64,000 nucleotides of DNA from Lentzea cavernae (GCF_014653695.1 NZ_BNAR01000007.1:408752-472751); one strand, 5' to 3'. Positions 49,486-58,489 are shown, counted from the first letter of the stretch. Translations and numbers: made by a program. Notes: generated by a model from the sequence alone, not told the origin.

Positions 49486-50102
49486 ATCAAGCCCCGCCGG
49501 TGCGCCTCCGACACCGCGGAAGCCCGGTCCGGCACCTCCAGCTTGGCGTACACGTGCTGCAGGTGCGTCTTCACCGTCGCCTCGCTGATGTGCAACGCCG
49601 CCCCGACCTCGCGGTTCGTCCTGCCCCGCGCGACCAGCGACAGCACCTCCCGTTCCCTGCCGCTCAACGCGGACACCGGAACCGGCGTGCGCACCCGTTG
49701 CACCAACCGTGCGGCCACCGAGGGCGACAGCACCGTCTCGTCCCGCGCCGCCGCCCGCACCGCCCGGAACAGCTCCTCGCGCGGCGCGTCCTTGAGCAGG
49801 TACCCGATCGCGCCCGCCTCGATCGTCGGGAGCACGTCGGCATCGGTGTCGTGCGTCGTGAGCACCAGGACCCGCGTTCCCGGCGCGCGGGAACGGATCA
49901 GGCGCACGAGCTCGGCCCCGGCGGGAGCGGGCAGGCGCAGGTCGGTGACGGCGACGTCCGGGCGCACGGCGGCGATCACCGTCAAAGCCTCGGTCCCGCT
50001 CGCCGCCTCGCCGACGACCTCGAAGTCGTCCTGCGTGCCGAGCATGCCGCGCAGGCCGTCGCGCACCACCGGGTGGTCGTCGACCACCACGACGCGGATC
50101 AC
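49482..50102 (-). CDS. NarL/FixJ-family response regulator
   Basis: A 206-residue regulator with a receiver domain (acidic pair VDDHP at 7-11, phosphoacceptor Asp near 54 in VAVTDLRLP, conserved Lys in LLKDAP near 103) and a C-terminal LuxR-type helix-turn-helix (LSGREREVLSLVARGRTNREVGAALHISEATVKTH, about 140-175). The GTG start at 50102 overlaps the histidine kinase stop by 4 nt (GTGA). It is phosphorylated by the adjacent kinase. Downstream neighbour is the convergent tetR gene, with which it shares the CTAG stop. Confidence 0.93.
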   Translation of the reverse strand: MIRVVVVDDHPVVRDGLRGMLGTQDDFEVVGEAASGTEALTVIAAVRPDVAVTDLRLPAPAGAELVRLIRSRAPGTRVLVLTTHDTDADVLPTIEAGAIGYLLKDAPREELFRAVRAAARDETVLSPSVAARLVQRVRTPVPVSALSGREREVLSLVARGRTNREVGAALHISEATVKTHLQHVYAKLEVPDRASAVSEAHRRGLI

Positions 50103-51229
50103 CGGGCGTCCAGCGTGACGTTGACGGCGGTCGGGCCGCCGGGTGCGGACTCCACGGTCACCGTGCCGCCCAGCAGTGCCACGCGTTCCTCCATCGCGGT
50201 CAGGCCGAAGCCGCGCACCGACGGGTCGAAGCCGACGCCGTCGTCGAGGACGTCCAGCACGACCACGTCCTCCATGTAGGACAGTGTGACGTCCACGCGG
50301 CCCGCGCGGGCGTGCCTTCCCGCGTTCGCCAGGGCCTCCTGCACGGCGCGCAGCACGGCCACCTCGGTCTCCGGGGCCAGCACCCGAGCCTCGCCGGTCA
50401 CCGTGCACGAGGCGGGCACGCCGTGCTCCTCGCGCCACGCCACCACCGTCCGTTCCACCGCCTCGCCGAGCCGGGCGTCGCGCAACGGGCCCGGCCGCAG
50501 GGCCTCGATCGACCGGCGCACCTCGACGAGGCTGTCGCGGGCCAGCCGACGGGCCGTGGCGATGCGGCCGCGCACCGGGTCGTTCGAAGCCGTCAGCTCC
50601 TCGGCGACCTCCAGCTGCGTCACGATGCCGGTGAGGCCCTGAGCGACGGTGTCGTGCATCTCGCGTGCCACCCGTGCCCGTTCCTCGAGGACCTGCAGCC
50701 GTGCGTTCTCCGCGGACAGCACGGTGAGGCGCTCGTTCATCTCGCGCCGGCGGATCGCCTCGCGTTCCATCGCGCGGATGATCCAGCCGATCAGGACGGC
50801 CATCGGGGTGGTGAGGCCGATGTTGATCAGCAGGGTCGCGCCGACGTCCGTGCCCTGCGGCACCAGCCACAACCCGCTCACCACCACGACGCCCGCGTAG
50901 GCGACCCAGCCGGGCAGCGCCAGGAACGCGAGGCCGTACAGGGACGGTACGAAGATCGCGAACACCCCGTCGTGCAGGAGCAGCACGAAGGTCCCGGCCA
51001 GCAGGCCGGCGAAGTACACCAGCATCAGCCCGGTCCGGCGCTCCCACCACGACGGGTGCGCCATCACGAACCACCAGTGCCACACCGCCAGCGCGACGGC
51101 CACGACCAGCGGCACCGGGGCGACCGGCCGGGTGAACAGGTAGACGCCCGCCGCCACGGCCAGCAGGCCGTACGGCGCGAGCGCCCACACCAGGTTCCAC
51201 CGGTGTTCCTGCTCCAGCATGGACTTCAC
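50099..51229 (-). CDS. Sensor histidine kinase (HisKA_3, NarL-type partner)
   Basis: A 376-residue sensor with about six membrane helices in the first 150 residues, no obvious outer sensor domain, then HisKA_3 with the phosphorylated His in RVAREMHDTVAQGLTGI near 195, and an HATPase_c region (ALANAGRHARAG and DDGVGFDPS, GFGLTAMEERV). The GTG start at 51229 overlaps the stop of the DUF418 gene by 4 nt; ATG at 51220 is an alternative. Membrane-embedded sensing is likely. It pairs with the NarL-type regulator at 49482. Confidence 0.92.
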   Translation of the reverse strand: MKSMLEQEHRWNLVWALAPYGLLAVAAGVYLFTRPVAPVPLVVAVALAVWHWWFVMAHPSWWERRTGLMLVYFAGLLAGTFVLLLHDGVFAIFVPSLYGLAFLALPGWVAYAGVVVVSGLWLVPQGTDVGATLLINIGLTTPMAVLIGWIIRAMEREAIRRREMNERLTVLSAENARLQVLEERARVAREMHDTVAQGLTGIVTQLEVAEELTASNDPVRGRIATARRLARDSLVEVRRSIEALRPGPLRDARLGEAVERTVVAWREEHGVPASCTVTGEARVLAPETEVAVLRAVQEALANAGRHARAGRVDVTLSYMEDVVVLDVLDDGVGFDPSVRGFGLTAMEERVALLGGTVTVESAPGGPTAVNVTLDAR

Positions 51230-52308
51230 ACCGGTGAGCTTCGCAGTTCGCGCGCTTTCCGGAGCAGGGTCTCCGCAGGCCCGCGCACGTCCTTGCGCCG
51301 CAGCAGGTCGGCGAGCAGCACCGAGACCAGCCACGTCGCCAGCGCGAGCAGCGCGACCTCCGCCGACCCGAGCGTCCCGCCCAGCCCGAGCGTGTAGGGC
51401 TTGAGCAGCAGCACGAAGACGACGGACTGGAACAGGTAGCAGCTCAGCGACCGTTCCCCGCACGCCGCGACAGCGCGCACGACCGCGTTGGGCCGCTTGA
51501 TCCGCGCCGAGATCAACCCGATCAACGCGGCGTACCCGAGGCCGCCCGCGACACCGGTGACGGCGTGCACCGCGGCCACGAGCCACGGCACGCCGGGGTG
51601 CCACACGCCCGCGACCGCGAGACCGCTGGGCAGTCCGCCGAGCACCGCCGCGGTGATGCCCCACGCCGCGACGCGCCTCAGCAGCCACTCGTGCCGTTCC
51701 GGCTCGGCCAGGACCTCGCGGCGAGCGGCCCAGACGCCGACCAGCGCGGCGGCACCGACCCCGAACAGCCCGAACGGCGTCATCAGCCATTCCACCGGGT
51801 GCAACGCGAGCGCGGCCAATGGGTCGGCGGTCTCGAACGACCAGAAGAACGACCTCTCGCCGTTCGACGGCATCGAGTAGGCCCCGCCCTGGACCACGGC
51901 GGTCAGCACGAGCCAGACGGCCGCGAGCACGAGCAGGGTCCGGTCCTTCAACCTGCTCGTCGCGATCACCCCGAACCCGAGCAGGCCGTAGAGGCCGAGC
52001 ACGTCGCCGGGGAACAGCAGCACGGCGTGCACGAACCCGAAGACGATCAGCCACAGGTTCCGCGACCTGGCCCGCTCCGGCGCCATCCGCGCGACGCCGT
52101 ACGCGAACAGGAAAGCGAACATCGGATAGGCACGGGAGTCGGCGAACACCATCACCACGGCGCTGACCAGCCGGTCGGCCAGATCCGTCTCGACGATGTG
52201 GTTGCGCACCCCGTACGGGCGGCCGTAGAGGTAGACGGCCGAGTTCACCAGCGCGATCAACGCGAGCATGCTGCCTCGAGCGAGATCGGGTGTGAGCAGG
52301 CGTTTCAT
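51226..52308 (-). CDS. DUF418-family membrane protein
   Basis: A 360-residue polytopic membrane protein with about ten helices. The N-terminus LTPDLARGSMLALIALVNSAVYLYGRP and the C-terminal block CGERSLSCYLFQSVVFVLLL are typical of DUF418, a family related to acyltransferases that act on lipids or glycans. No substrate is known. It is co-transcribed with the sensor kinase and response regulator (4-nt overlap), so the kinase may monitor or control the membrane process in which this protein acts. Confidence 0.85.
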   Translation of the reverse strand: MKRLLTPDLARGSMLALIALVNSAVYLYGRPYGVRNHIVETDLADRLVSAVVMVFADSRAYPMFAFLFAYGVARMAPERARSRNLWLIVFGFVHAVLLFPGDVLGLYGLLGFGVIATSRLKDRTLLVLAAVWLVLTAVVQGGAYSMPSNGERSFFWSFETADPLAALALHPVEWLMTPFGLFGVGAAALVGVWAARREVLAEPERHEWLLRRVAAWGITAAVLGGLPSGLAVAGVWHPGVPWLVAAVHAVTGVAGGLGYAALIGLISARIKRPNAVVRAVAACGERSLSCYLFQSVVFVLLLKPYTLGLGGTLGSAEVALLALATWLVSVLLADLLRRKDVRGPAETLLRKARELRSSPV

Positions 52309-52468
52309 GCTTCGAGCCTGGCGCCGGGACCGGTGCGGCGGCATCGGCCGTGTCATCCACCCCGCCCTCCGCCGGGGATGGCGCCCGGATCCACCGATCG
52401 ACGGATGGCGTGCGGCTGACCTGGCGAACTGGCGATCAGCCGAGACCCTTCCGTAACCTGGCTCGACA

Positions 52469-54499
52469 ATGGGCGCGCGCAAACTCCTCCTCCGGCTTCC
52501 GGCCTGGTTCCGGTTCACGGTCATCACGCTCGCGGTGTTCGTGTGCGGCGTGATCGCCTCCAGACCGGCCACCGGGGCCAACGGCGTTCCGCCCAGCGCC
52601 GACGTGATCGCGGCGGCCAACGCCGTCACCGCGTTCGTGGCGCCGTCCGCGACGCACGACCCGTACCTCAACCTGCCGTCGGACTTCGCGCGCGAGATGG
52701 GCCGCGATCCCAAGACCGTGACGGCGCCGGACGGGACGCTGCGGGTGGTCGACCCCAACGGCGGGTGCTCCGGGCCCGCCGGGGACACGGAGTGGGACTT
52801 CAGCACCGCGTGCCGCGCGCACGACCTCGGCTACGACCTGTTGCGCTATGCCGACCACAAGGGCGATCCGCTCGGACCGCAGGCGCGCAAGGCGCTCGAC
52901 GACAGGCTCACGACCGACCTGCACGGGCAGTGCCGGCTGAACCCGCGCGGCGCCGAGCAGACCTGCCACGCGGTGGCCGAGACCTACGCGCTGGGCCTGA
53001 AGTTCAACTCGTGGCGGCAACGGTGGGGCGCTCCGGGTCACGAACCCGTGGTGGCGTGGGCGTTCGGCAGCGCAGTGGTCGTGTTCCTGCTGCTGGCGCG
53101 CCTGCACGGGCGGCGCCGCCAGGACCCGTCCGCCAACTCGCTGCCGCTGGTGCTGGCCCATGCCGAACAGGACAGGTACGCCACGTTCCTGCGGCTCTTC
53201 AGCCTCACGCTGCTCGTGCTCGGCGAGACCGTGGCGATGCTCGCGCACCTCAGGGGGTTCGGCACGTCGTGGCTGTGGGCGTTGCAGGCGGTGCCGTTGT
53301 TCTTCTTCGCGGGCGGGCACGCGAACCTGCGCAGTTGGCAGGCGCACCAGGGCGGCTTCGGTTGCTGGGTGTCCAGCCGCACGTCCTGGCTGCTGCGGCC
53401 GGTGCTCGCGTTCGTGCTGCTGTGGGTGGTGCTGTTCGCGGCGCTGAACCTGATGGACGTGAAGGTCGACGCGTACAGCCGGTTGATCACGCACCCGTTG
53501 TGGTTCCTCGGGATCTACCTGCTGGCGGTGGCCGCGACGCCGGCCGCCGCGTGGCTGCACGAGCACTTCCGCCGCACCACGCCGTTCGTGCTGGTGCTGG
53601 TGACGCTCGCGGTCGAGGTCGCGCGCACGTCCACGGACTGGAAGACCGGCGGGTACGTCAACCTGGTCGTCGGCGCGCTGCTGATGCAGCAGATCGGGTT
53701 CTTCTACGCGGACGGCTCGCTCGCCACCCTCTCCCGCAAGCTGCTGGCCGCGCTGGGCGCGATCACGTTGCCCGCGCTCATGTTCTTCAGCAGCTACCCG
53801 CGTTCGATGATGGTGCTCGGCGTGGCGCAGGTCTGCCTGGCGCTGCTGGCGCGCGGGCGGCTCACCACGTGGCTCGACGGCCGGTTCTGGCACGTCGTGG
53901 ACTTCGTCCGCCGCTCGCCGATGACGGTCTACCTCGCCTACCTGGCCGGGGTCGGCGCGCTGGTCGGGTTGCTCGGGCTGACGCAGGCGCCGATCTGGCT
54001 GGTGCTCGGGCTGGTCCCGCTCGTCCTGGTGTTCCACCGGTTCGAGCGGCGCCTGGTCAAGGTCTCGAAGCTGGCGCACGAGTCGCACCGCACGCGGCTC
54101 GCGACGGCGATGGGCGTGTCGTTCGGGACGCTCGGCGTGCTCGGGTTCGTGGTCAGCGGGTTCCTCGGCGACGGCGTGCTGGTGCTGCTGCCGGTCGACC
54201 CGCTGCAGAACCTCATCCACCTGCTGCTCGGCTGGTACCTGATCCACACCGCGCGCCACGGCAGCTGTGACACGCGGTTGCCGTGGCTGCTCACGGCGCT
54301 GGCGTGCGTTCCGCCGATGCTGGCGCTGGACCCGGCTCCCCCGGTGGTGGTGCTGCACGCCGCGGCGATCGGCCTCGCAGTGCTCGGAGCCATCCCCAGG
54401 TCACGGCCGCGCACACCGGCAGCCACAGCAGTCGCTGCCACACCCAGTCAGGATGATCTGGTGGCTGCTGGAGCCCCGGCAGCGGCCCCCACGCGCTGA
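52469..54499 (+). CDS. Phospholipase A2-like domain fused to an acyltransferase-3-like membrane domain
   Basis: A 676-residue protein. After an N-terminal membrane anchor or signal region (about 16-35), residues about 45-180 form a bacterial phospholipase A2-like domain with the catalytic CRAHDLGYD (His-Asp, near 115-123) and the disulfide partner cysteines in GGCSGPAGD and HGQCRLN. Nine or more helices follow from 195, with acyltransferase-3 features (FFFAGGHANLRSW, VRRSPMTVYLAYL) and a C-terminal region like DUF4383. A PLA2 joined to an acyltransferase suggests that it deacylates and reacylates lipids. The start ATG is at 52469. Its 3' end overlaps the opposing gene by 209 nt. Confidence 0.8.
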   Translation: MGARKLLLRLPAWFRFTVITLAVFVCGVIASRPATGANGVPPSADVIAAANAVTAFVAPSATHDPYLNLPSDFAREMGRDPKTVTAPDGTLRVVDPNGGCSGPAGDTEWDFSTACRAHDLGYDLLRYADHKGDPLGPQARKALDDRLTTDLHGQCRLNPRGAEQTCHAVAETYALGLKFNSWRQRWGAPGHEPVVAWAFGSAVVVFLLLARLHGRRRQDPSANSLPLVLAHAEQDRYATFLRLFSLTLLVLGETVAMLAHLRGFGTSWLWALQAVPLFFFAGGHANLRSWQAHQGGFGCWVSSRTSWLLRPVLAFVLLWVVLFAALNLMDVKVDAYSRLITHPLWFLGIYLLAVAATPAAAWLHEHFRRTTPFVLVLVTLAVEVARTSTDWKTGGYVNLVVGALLMQQIGFFYADGSLATLSRKLLAALGAITLPALMFFSSYPRSMMVLGVAQVCLALLARGRLTTWLDGRFWHVVDFVRRSPMTVYLAYLAGVGALVGLLGLTQAPIWLVLGLVPLVLVFHRFERRLVKVSKLAHESHRTRLATAMGVSFGTLGVLGFVVSGFLGDGVLVLLPVDPLQNLIHLLLGWYLIHTARHGSCDTRLPWLLTALACVPPMLALDPAPPVVVLHAAAIGLAVLGAIPRSRPRTPAATAVAATPSQDDLVAAGAPAAAPTR

Positions 54500-55331
54500 G
54501 CGCCAGCGTCACGGTGATCAGCGCGCTCTGATGCGCCAGGAAGATGCCCAGCGCGCGCTTGTTCAGCCACACCACGGGTTTCGCGGTACCGAGCCTGGTC
54601 AGCAGCGGTGCGATCGTGAGCACCAGGCCGATCTGCGCGAACGCCAGCGCGAGCGTCGCGTAGTTCGGCGGGTTGAGGTTCGAGACCGCCTCACCCGGAA
54701 TGCCCACCGCCGACACGGGATAGCCGCCGAACGTCGTGAGCAGCGCGTACCCGAGCACACCCGCGACGAGCAGCGGTGGACCGGGAATCCTCCTGCGCGC
54801 CAGCGCGTACCCGAGCTGCCAGGCCGCCCACCACACCGCGTACGGCACCACCAGCACCGCGGCCACGGGAACGAGCACACCCCACGAGTGCTCGTCCAGC
54901 CTGCGCACCAACGGTTTCATCGCCAGCAGCACCAGGTAGACGCCCAGGAACCACAGCGGCGTCGTGACCAGGAACCCGATGTTCCAGGCGGTGCCCTGGT
55001 CGACCCCGCGCAACACGAGTCCGAAGAGGACGGCCGCCCAGCAGCCGAGCATCAATGACGTGGGCACGGCGAGCTGCTTCAGCCTGCTGAGGAACGGCGT
55101 CTTCGAGCGGGCGGCCGCGTAGCCGCCGACGAAGAAGAACAGGCCGAGCGTCTGCAGCACCCAGGACACCGGGGTGAGCGAGGTCAGGTGCTTGAGCGGG
55201 CTGTCGACGTACATGCCGGTGGGCGTGTCCACCAACGCGGTGACCAGCCAGTGGCCGAGCACGACGGTGACGACCGCCAGGGCCCGCACCGCGTCGATGA
55301 ACGGGTTCCTGGCCCCGTCACCACTCCCCAT
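54291..55331 (-). CDS. Acyltransferase-3 family membrane protein
   Basis: A 346-residue membrane protein with about ten helices. The family signature FIDAVRALAVVTVVLGHWL at 10-28 contains the catalytic His, and the FFFVGGYAAARS turn (near 65-76) is the second conserved region. It transfers acyl groups to extracellular glycans, lipids or peptidoglycan. The C-terminal Pro/Ala-rich tail (residues about 315-346) is encoded in the overlap with the PLA2 fusion gene. ATG at 55331 overlaps the DUF1023 gene's stop by 1 nt. A functional link to the adjacent PLA2-acyltransferase fusion is plausible but unproven. Confidence 0.85.
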   Translation of the reverse strand: MGSGDGARNPFIDAVRALAVVTVVLGHWLVTALVDTPTGMYVDSPLKHLTSLTPVSWVLQTLGLFFFVGGYAAARSKTPFLSRLKQLAVPTSLMLGCWAAVLFGLVLRGVDQGTAWNIGFLVTTPLWFLGVYLVLLAMKPLVRRLDEHSWGVLVPVAAVLVVPYAVWWAAWQLGYALARRRIPGPPLLVAGVLGYALLTTFGGYPVSAVGIPGEAVSNLNPPNYATLALAFAQIGLVLTIAPLLTRLGTAKPVVWLNKRALGIFLAHQSALITVTLALSAWGPLPGLQQPPDHPDWVWQRLLWLPVCAAVTWGWLRALRGRSPRRAAPPPGEPGPAPASAERTPAP

Positions 55332-56041
55332 CACGCCTTCTCCCCCGAGTTCGCGGCGATCCGGACCAGCGCGTCGAGCGTGGCGCTGCCCGGTTCGTAG
55401 TAGGTGTCGTGCTTCCCGCCCTCGAACCGCAGCACCGTCGCCCCGAAATCGTCCGAGGCGGGATCGGTGCCGTGTCCCAGGTCGAACAACCGGGCGTGCG
55501 GCACGAACCGCATCCAGTCCCCGCCCGTCCGCAGCGCCCAGACCTTCGCGCCGGTGCCCAGCTCGGCGACCGAACCCGCCCGCACACCAGGACTTCCGGT
55601 GAACACGACGTCCGCCACGTCCAGGTCGTGGGCCGCGAGCCCGACGACCACCGACCCGTAGCTGTGGCCGATGACGTGGATGCGCGCGTCGGTCCGCAAC
55701 GCCCGCACGAAGTCGGCCAGCGCGACGGCCCCCTGACGGGCCAGCGACCCGGTCATCGCGTCCACGCCGAGCCCCTGCGGCGTCCGGTACCCGAGCCACG
55801 CGATCACCGCGAGGTCGTCGCGGTGCGCCTGCTCGTACAGGTTGACGGCCATCCGCCCGATCGTGCGGTCGAACCTGTCGACGTCCACGTCGGACCCCGG
55901 CACGACGACCACGACGTCGCGCGCGGTGCTCAGGTCGCCGACGACCGCGACCCGGCGGGCGACGTCGGAACGCCACTGCGCGATCGACGGCGCGACCGAC
56001 GGGAGGGCTATCAGCAGGAGGAACAGGACGGCTCGGCGCAT
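55331..56041 (-). CDS. DUF1023-type alpha/beta hydrolase, secreted
   Basis: A 236-residue protein with an N-terminal signal-like hydrophobic stretch (about 4-20), then a hydrolase of the DUF1023 family: the nucleophile elbow GHSYGSVVVG (Ser near 127), oxyanion strand VVVVPGSDVD near 45, and a C-terminal histidine candidate in GGKHDTYYEP near 215. These enzymes hydrolyse ester substrates; the natural target is unknown. ATG at 56041. The stop overlaps the acyltransferase start (TGATG), so the two are coupled. Confidence 0.85.
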   Translation of the reverse strand: MRRAVLFLLLIALPSVAPSIAQWRSDVARRVAVVGDLSTARDVVVVVPGSDVDVDRFDRTIGRMAVNLYEQAHRDDLAVIAWLGYRTPQGLGVDAMTGSLARQGAVALADFVRALRTDARIHVIGHSYGSVVVGLAAHDLDVADVVFTGSPGVRAGSVAELGTGAKVWALRTGGDWMRFVPHARLFDLGHGTDPASDDFGATVLRFEGGKHDTYYEPGSATLDALVRIAANSGEKA

Positions 56042-56093
56042 GCCCCAGAAGCTAGGAAGACCACGGGCACCGGATCGTCACACCAGCGAGCCA

Positions 56094-56747
56094 TTACCCC
56101 GGTATCACGAGCCCGCTCTCGTACGCCGCGATCACGGCCTGGGCGCGGTCGCGGAGACCGAGCTTCATCAGCACGCGGCTCACGTGCGTCTTGACGGTCT
56201 GCTCGGCCAGCACCAGGTGCGCGGCGATCTCCGTGTTCGACAGGCCCTGCGCGATCAGCACGAGGATCTCGGTCTCGCGTTCGGTGAGGACGTTCAGCTG
56301 GGCGGGCCTGACCTTGTCGCTGCGCCGCGACCGCACGAAGTCCTCGATCAGCCGCTTGGTGATCGACGGCGCCAGCAACGCCTCGCCGGCCGCGACCACG
56401 CGCACGGCGTGGAGCAGTTCGCGGGCGGGCGCGTGCTTGAGCAGGAACCCGCTCGCACCGGCCTGCAACGCCTCGTAGACGTAGTCGTCGAGGTCGAAGG
56501 TGGTCAGCACCAGCACCTTCGGGGCGTCGGTGACGCCCAGCAGCAACCGGGTGGCGGTCAGACCGTCCATCTCGGGCATGCGGATGTCCATCAGCACGAC
56601 GTCCGGTCTGACCGTACGCGCCAAAGCGACGCCCTGCACCCCGTTGCCCGCCGCGCCGACCACCTCGATGTCGTCCTGCGCGTTCAGCAGCGCGGAGAAG
56701 CCCTCGCGCACCATCTCCTGGTCGTCCACCACGACCACCCTGATCAC
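56094..56747 (-). CDS. NarL/FixJ-family response regulator
   Basis: A 217-residue regulator. Receiver: VDDQEMVREG with the acidic pair, phosphoacceptor Asp near 54 in VVLMDIRMPEMDG, and LLKHAP near 104. LuxR-type helix-turn-helix at the C-terminus (LTERETEILVLIAQGLSNTEIAAHLVLAEQTVKTH). GTG at 56747 overlaps the kinase stop by 4 nt. It may bind the palindrome CATACCCGGGTATG upstream of its kinase gene, and a related sequence (ATTACCCCGGTAT) lies just past its own stop at about 56093. Partner kinase is encoded upstream. Confidence 0.93.
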   Translation of the reverse strand: MIRVVVVDDQEMVREGFSALLNAQDDIEVVGAAGNGVQGVALARTVRPDVVLMDIRMPEMDGLTATRLLLGVTDAPKVLVLTTFDLDDYVYEALQAGASGFLLKHAPARELLHAVRVVAAGEALLAPSITKRLIEDFVRSRRSDKVRPAQLNVLTERETEILVLIAQGLSNTEIAAHLVLAEQTVKTHVSRVLMKLGLRDRAQAVIAAYESGLVIPG

Positions 56748-57862
56748 TTGTCCCCCAACGGAATTCTCGCCCGCACCAGGAAGCCGCCGTCCTCGGTCGA
56801 CTTCACGGTCAGCGTGCCACCGTGCACGGCCACGCGTTCCCGCATCCCCACCAGACCCTGCCCGCTGCCGCCGCCCCTGGACGGCCCTCCCGCGGTGTTG
56901 CGCACCAGCACGTCCAGCCGGTCGCCGTCGCGGCGCACGTGGACGGTGGCCTTCGAGCCGGGCGCGTGCCTGGTGGCGTTCGTGAGCGCCTCCTGCACGA
57001 TCCGGTACGCGGTGAGGCCGACCGCCTCCGGCACGTCGTCCACGTCGACCTCGGCCTCGTCGCCGGGCCTCGCCAGCTCGGTGATGCGGTTGATGCCGGG
57101 CTGCGGTTCGCGTTGCGCGACCTCGCCGTTGGTCCGCAGCACGCCAAGCAGCCGTTGCATGTCGGCGATCGCCTCCCGTGCCGCCTCGCCGACCTCCGCG
57201 AACTCCTGCTCCGCTTCCTCGTTCAGGCCCTTGAGGCGGTAGGGCGCGGTCTCGCACCTGACCACGACCATCGACATGTGGTGCGCCACCACGTCGTGCA
57301 TCTCGCGAGCGATGCGAGCACGTTCCTCGAGCGCGGCCTTGGCGTCCCGCTCCTCCTCGAGCTCGCGTTCCGCCCTGCCCCTGGCTCCGACGAGGTAGAC
57401 CACGGTGCCGATGATCGGCACGAAGAGCGCCATGTCCATGGCCTGCGGTTCGGAGGCGATGACCACGCCCATGCTGATCAGCGTGGCGGTGATCACGATC
57501 GGCCGCGAGTAGAAGGCGGCGACGGCCACGAGGAGCGGGATCGCGGTCCAGTACTGGAACGCCGGAGCGCCTTCTCCCGAGCACAGCAGGCTCACGAAGT
57601 AGAAGCTCAGCGCCGCCAGCCGCCAGGCGTACAGCGGTGACCGGATCAGCAGCACGTACGGCACGAACGTGGCGAGGAAGATCACCACCCACCAGCCGTC
57701 CGAGTCCTCCTGGCGCACGTAGTTCGCACTCGCGACGATGCCCCACACGAAGGCGTAGATGATCAACGCGCCGTGCACCGGGATGCGCACGCGACCGAGC
57801 GCCTTGGTGAGCACTCGGGTGCCATCGGGACCGAGAAGGGTTCGGTACAACGCGCGGAACAC
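56744..57862 (-). CDS. Sensor histidine kinase (HisKA_3)
   Basis: A 372-residue sensor with about five membrane helices in the first 160 residues, then a coiled-coil linker, HisKA_3 with His in RIAREMHDVVAHHMSMVVV (near 188) and HATPase_c (ALTNATRHAPGS, GSGQGLVGMRERV). GTG at 57862 is preferred because TAGCAT (57874-57869 on the minus strand) lies 6 nt before it, giving a leaderless start. It pairs with the downstream NarL-type regulator. The conserved palindrome at 57913 lies upstream of this promoter. Confidence 0.92.
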   Translation of the reverse strand: MFRALYRTLLGPDGTRVLTKALGRVRIPVHGALIIYAFVWGIVASANYVRQEDSDGWWVVIFLATFVPYVLLIRSPLYAWRLAALSFYFVSLLCSGEGAPAFQYWTAIPLLVAVAAFYSRPIVITATLISMGVVIASEPQAMDMALFVPIIGTVVYLVGARGRAERELEEERDAKAALEERARIAREMHDVVAHHMSMVVVRCETAPYRLKGLNEEAEQEFAEVGEAAREAIADMQRLLGVLRTNGEVAQREPQPGINRITELARPGDEAEVDVDDVPEAVGLTAYRIVQEALTNATRHAPGSKATVHVRRDGDRLDVLVRNTAGGPSRGGGSGQGLVGMRERVAVHGGTLTVKSTEDGGFLVRARIPLGDK

Positions 57863-57912
57863 CAGCCGATGCTAGGTGGATCGGCCAATTCGCACATTGA
57901 CCTGCGGAGTGA

Positions 57913-57926
57913 CATACCCGGGTATG
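57913..57926. promoter_or_regulatory. Perfect palindrome CATACCCGGGTATG in a divergent promoter region
   Basis: A 14-bp perfect palindrome centred 57 nt upstream of the histidine kinase start and 63 nt upstream of the plus-strand gene at 57983. NarL-type regulators bind such dyads. A TTGACC at 57897-57902 also lies nearby and points right. Confidence 0.6.
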
Positions 57927-57982
57927 ACTCTGATCAAGATGGGGCATTGCGAACGCCCGACACCGCGCGGTAGGCAGTACCT

Positions 57983-58489
57983 GTGAAACCACCACAGGAT
58001 CCAGATCGCTGGTCACGGCTCACCGCCGTGGCCGGTGAGGCGCTGGCTGCCGCCAGGGCCGGGGAAGACGCTGTGGCGGTAGACCTCGTGACCGGGTACC
58101 TCAGCGGGTCGCCCGAGGGCAACGAGGAGATCCGTGAGCTGGTGCTCCTGCTGTTCGCCGAGTGCAGCAGCATGGTCAGCGCGCTCGGTTCCGGCGGCGC
58201 CACGCCCGTGAAGATGCAGGTCTTCGACGAGGAGGGCAACGAGGTCCAGATCGACGACGCGGACCCGCCCGTCCGCACGGCGATCCGCGCGTTGCTGGCC
58301 GAGGTGCACGGCGACCAGGACGCGGCGTCGGAGCAGATCGAGATCGCACTGGCCAACGGCCAGCCGCAGGAGCTCGCGACCGTGGTCCTGCAAGCCCTGC
58401 GGTGGACGTTGAAGCTGGCCATAGAGTGCGAGACGCGCGACCTGCCCGTCGCGTCGTGGATCACCGCGTCACTGGACGACCAACCTTGA
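57983..58489 (+). CDS. Protein of unknown function
   Basis: A 168-residue soluble, acidic helical protein with no signal peptide or membrane helix. Helical repeats of the kind ALAAARAGEDAVAVDLV and LASSMVSALG, then IRALLAEVHGDQDAASEQIEIALANG, suggest a small helical-bundle fold. I do not recognise a family. GTG at 57983 is supported by TAGGCA at 57971-57976, 6 nt upstream, as for a leaderless start. It shares the divergent region with the NarL-type two-component system and its 3' end overlaps the opposing esterase-like gene by 29 nt. Confidence 0.65.
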   Translation: MKPPQDPDRWSRLTAVAGEALAAARAGEDAVAVDLVTGYLSGSPEGNEEIRELVLLLFAECSSMVSALGSGGATPVKMQVFDEEGNEVQIDDADPPVRTAIRALLAEVHGDQDAASEQIEIALANGQPQELATVVLQALRWTLKLAIECETRDLPVASWITASLDDQP

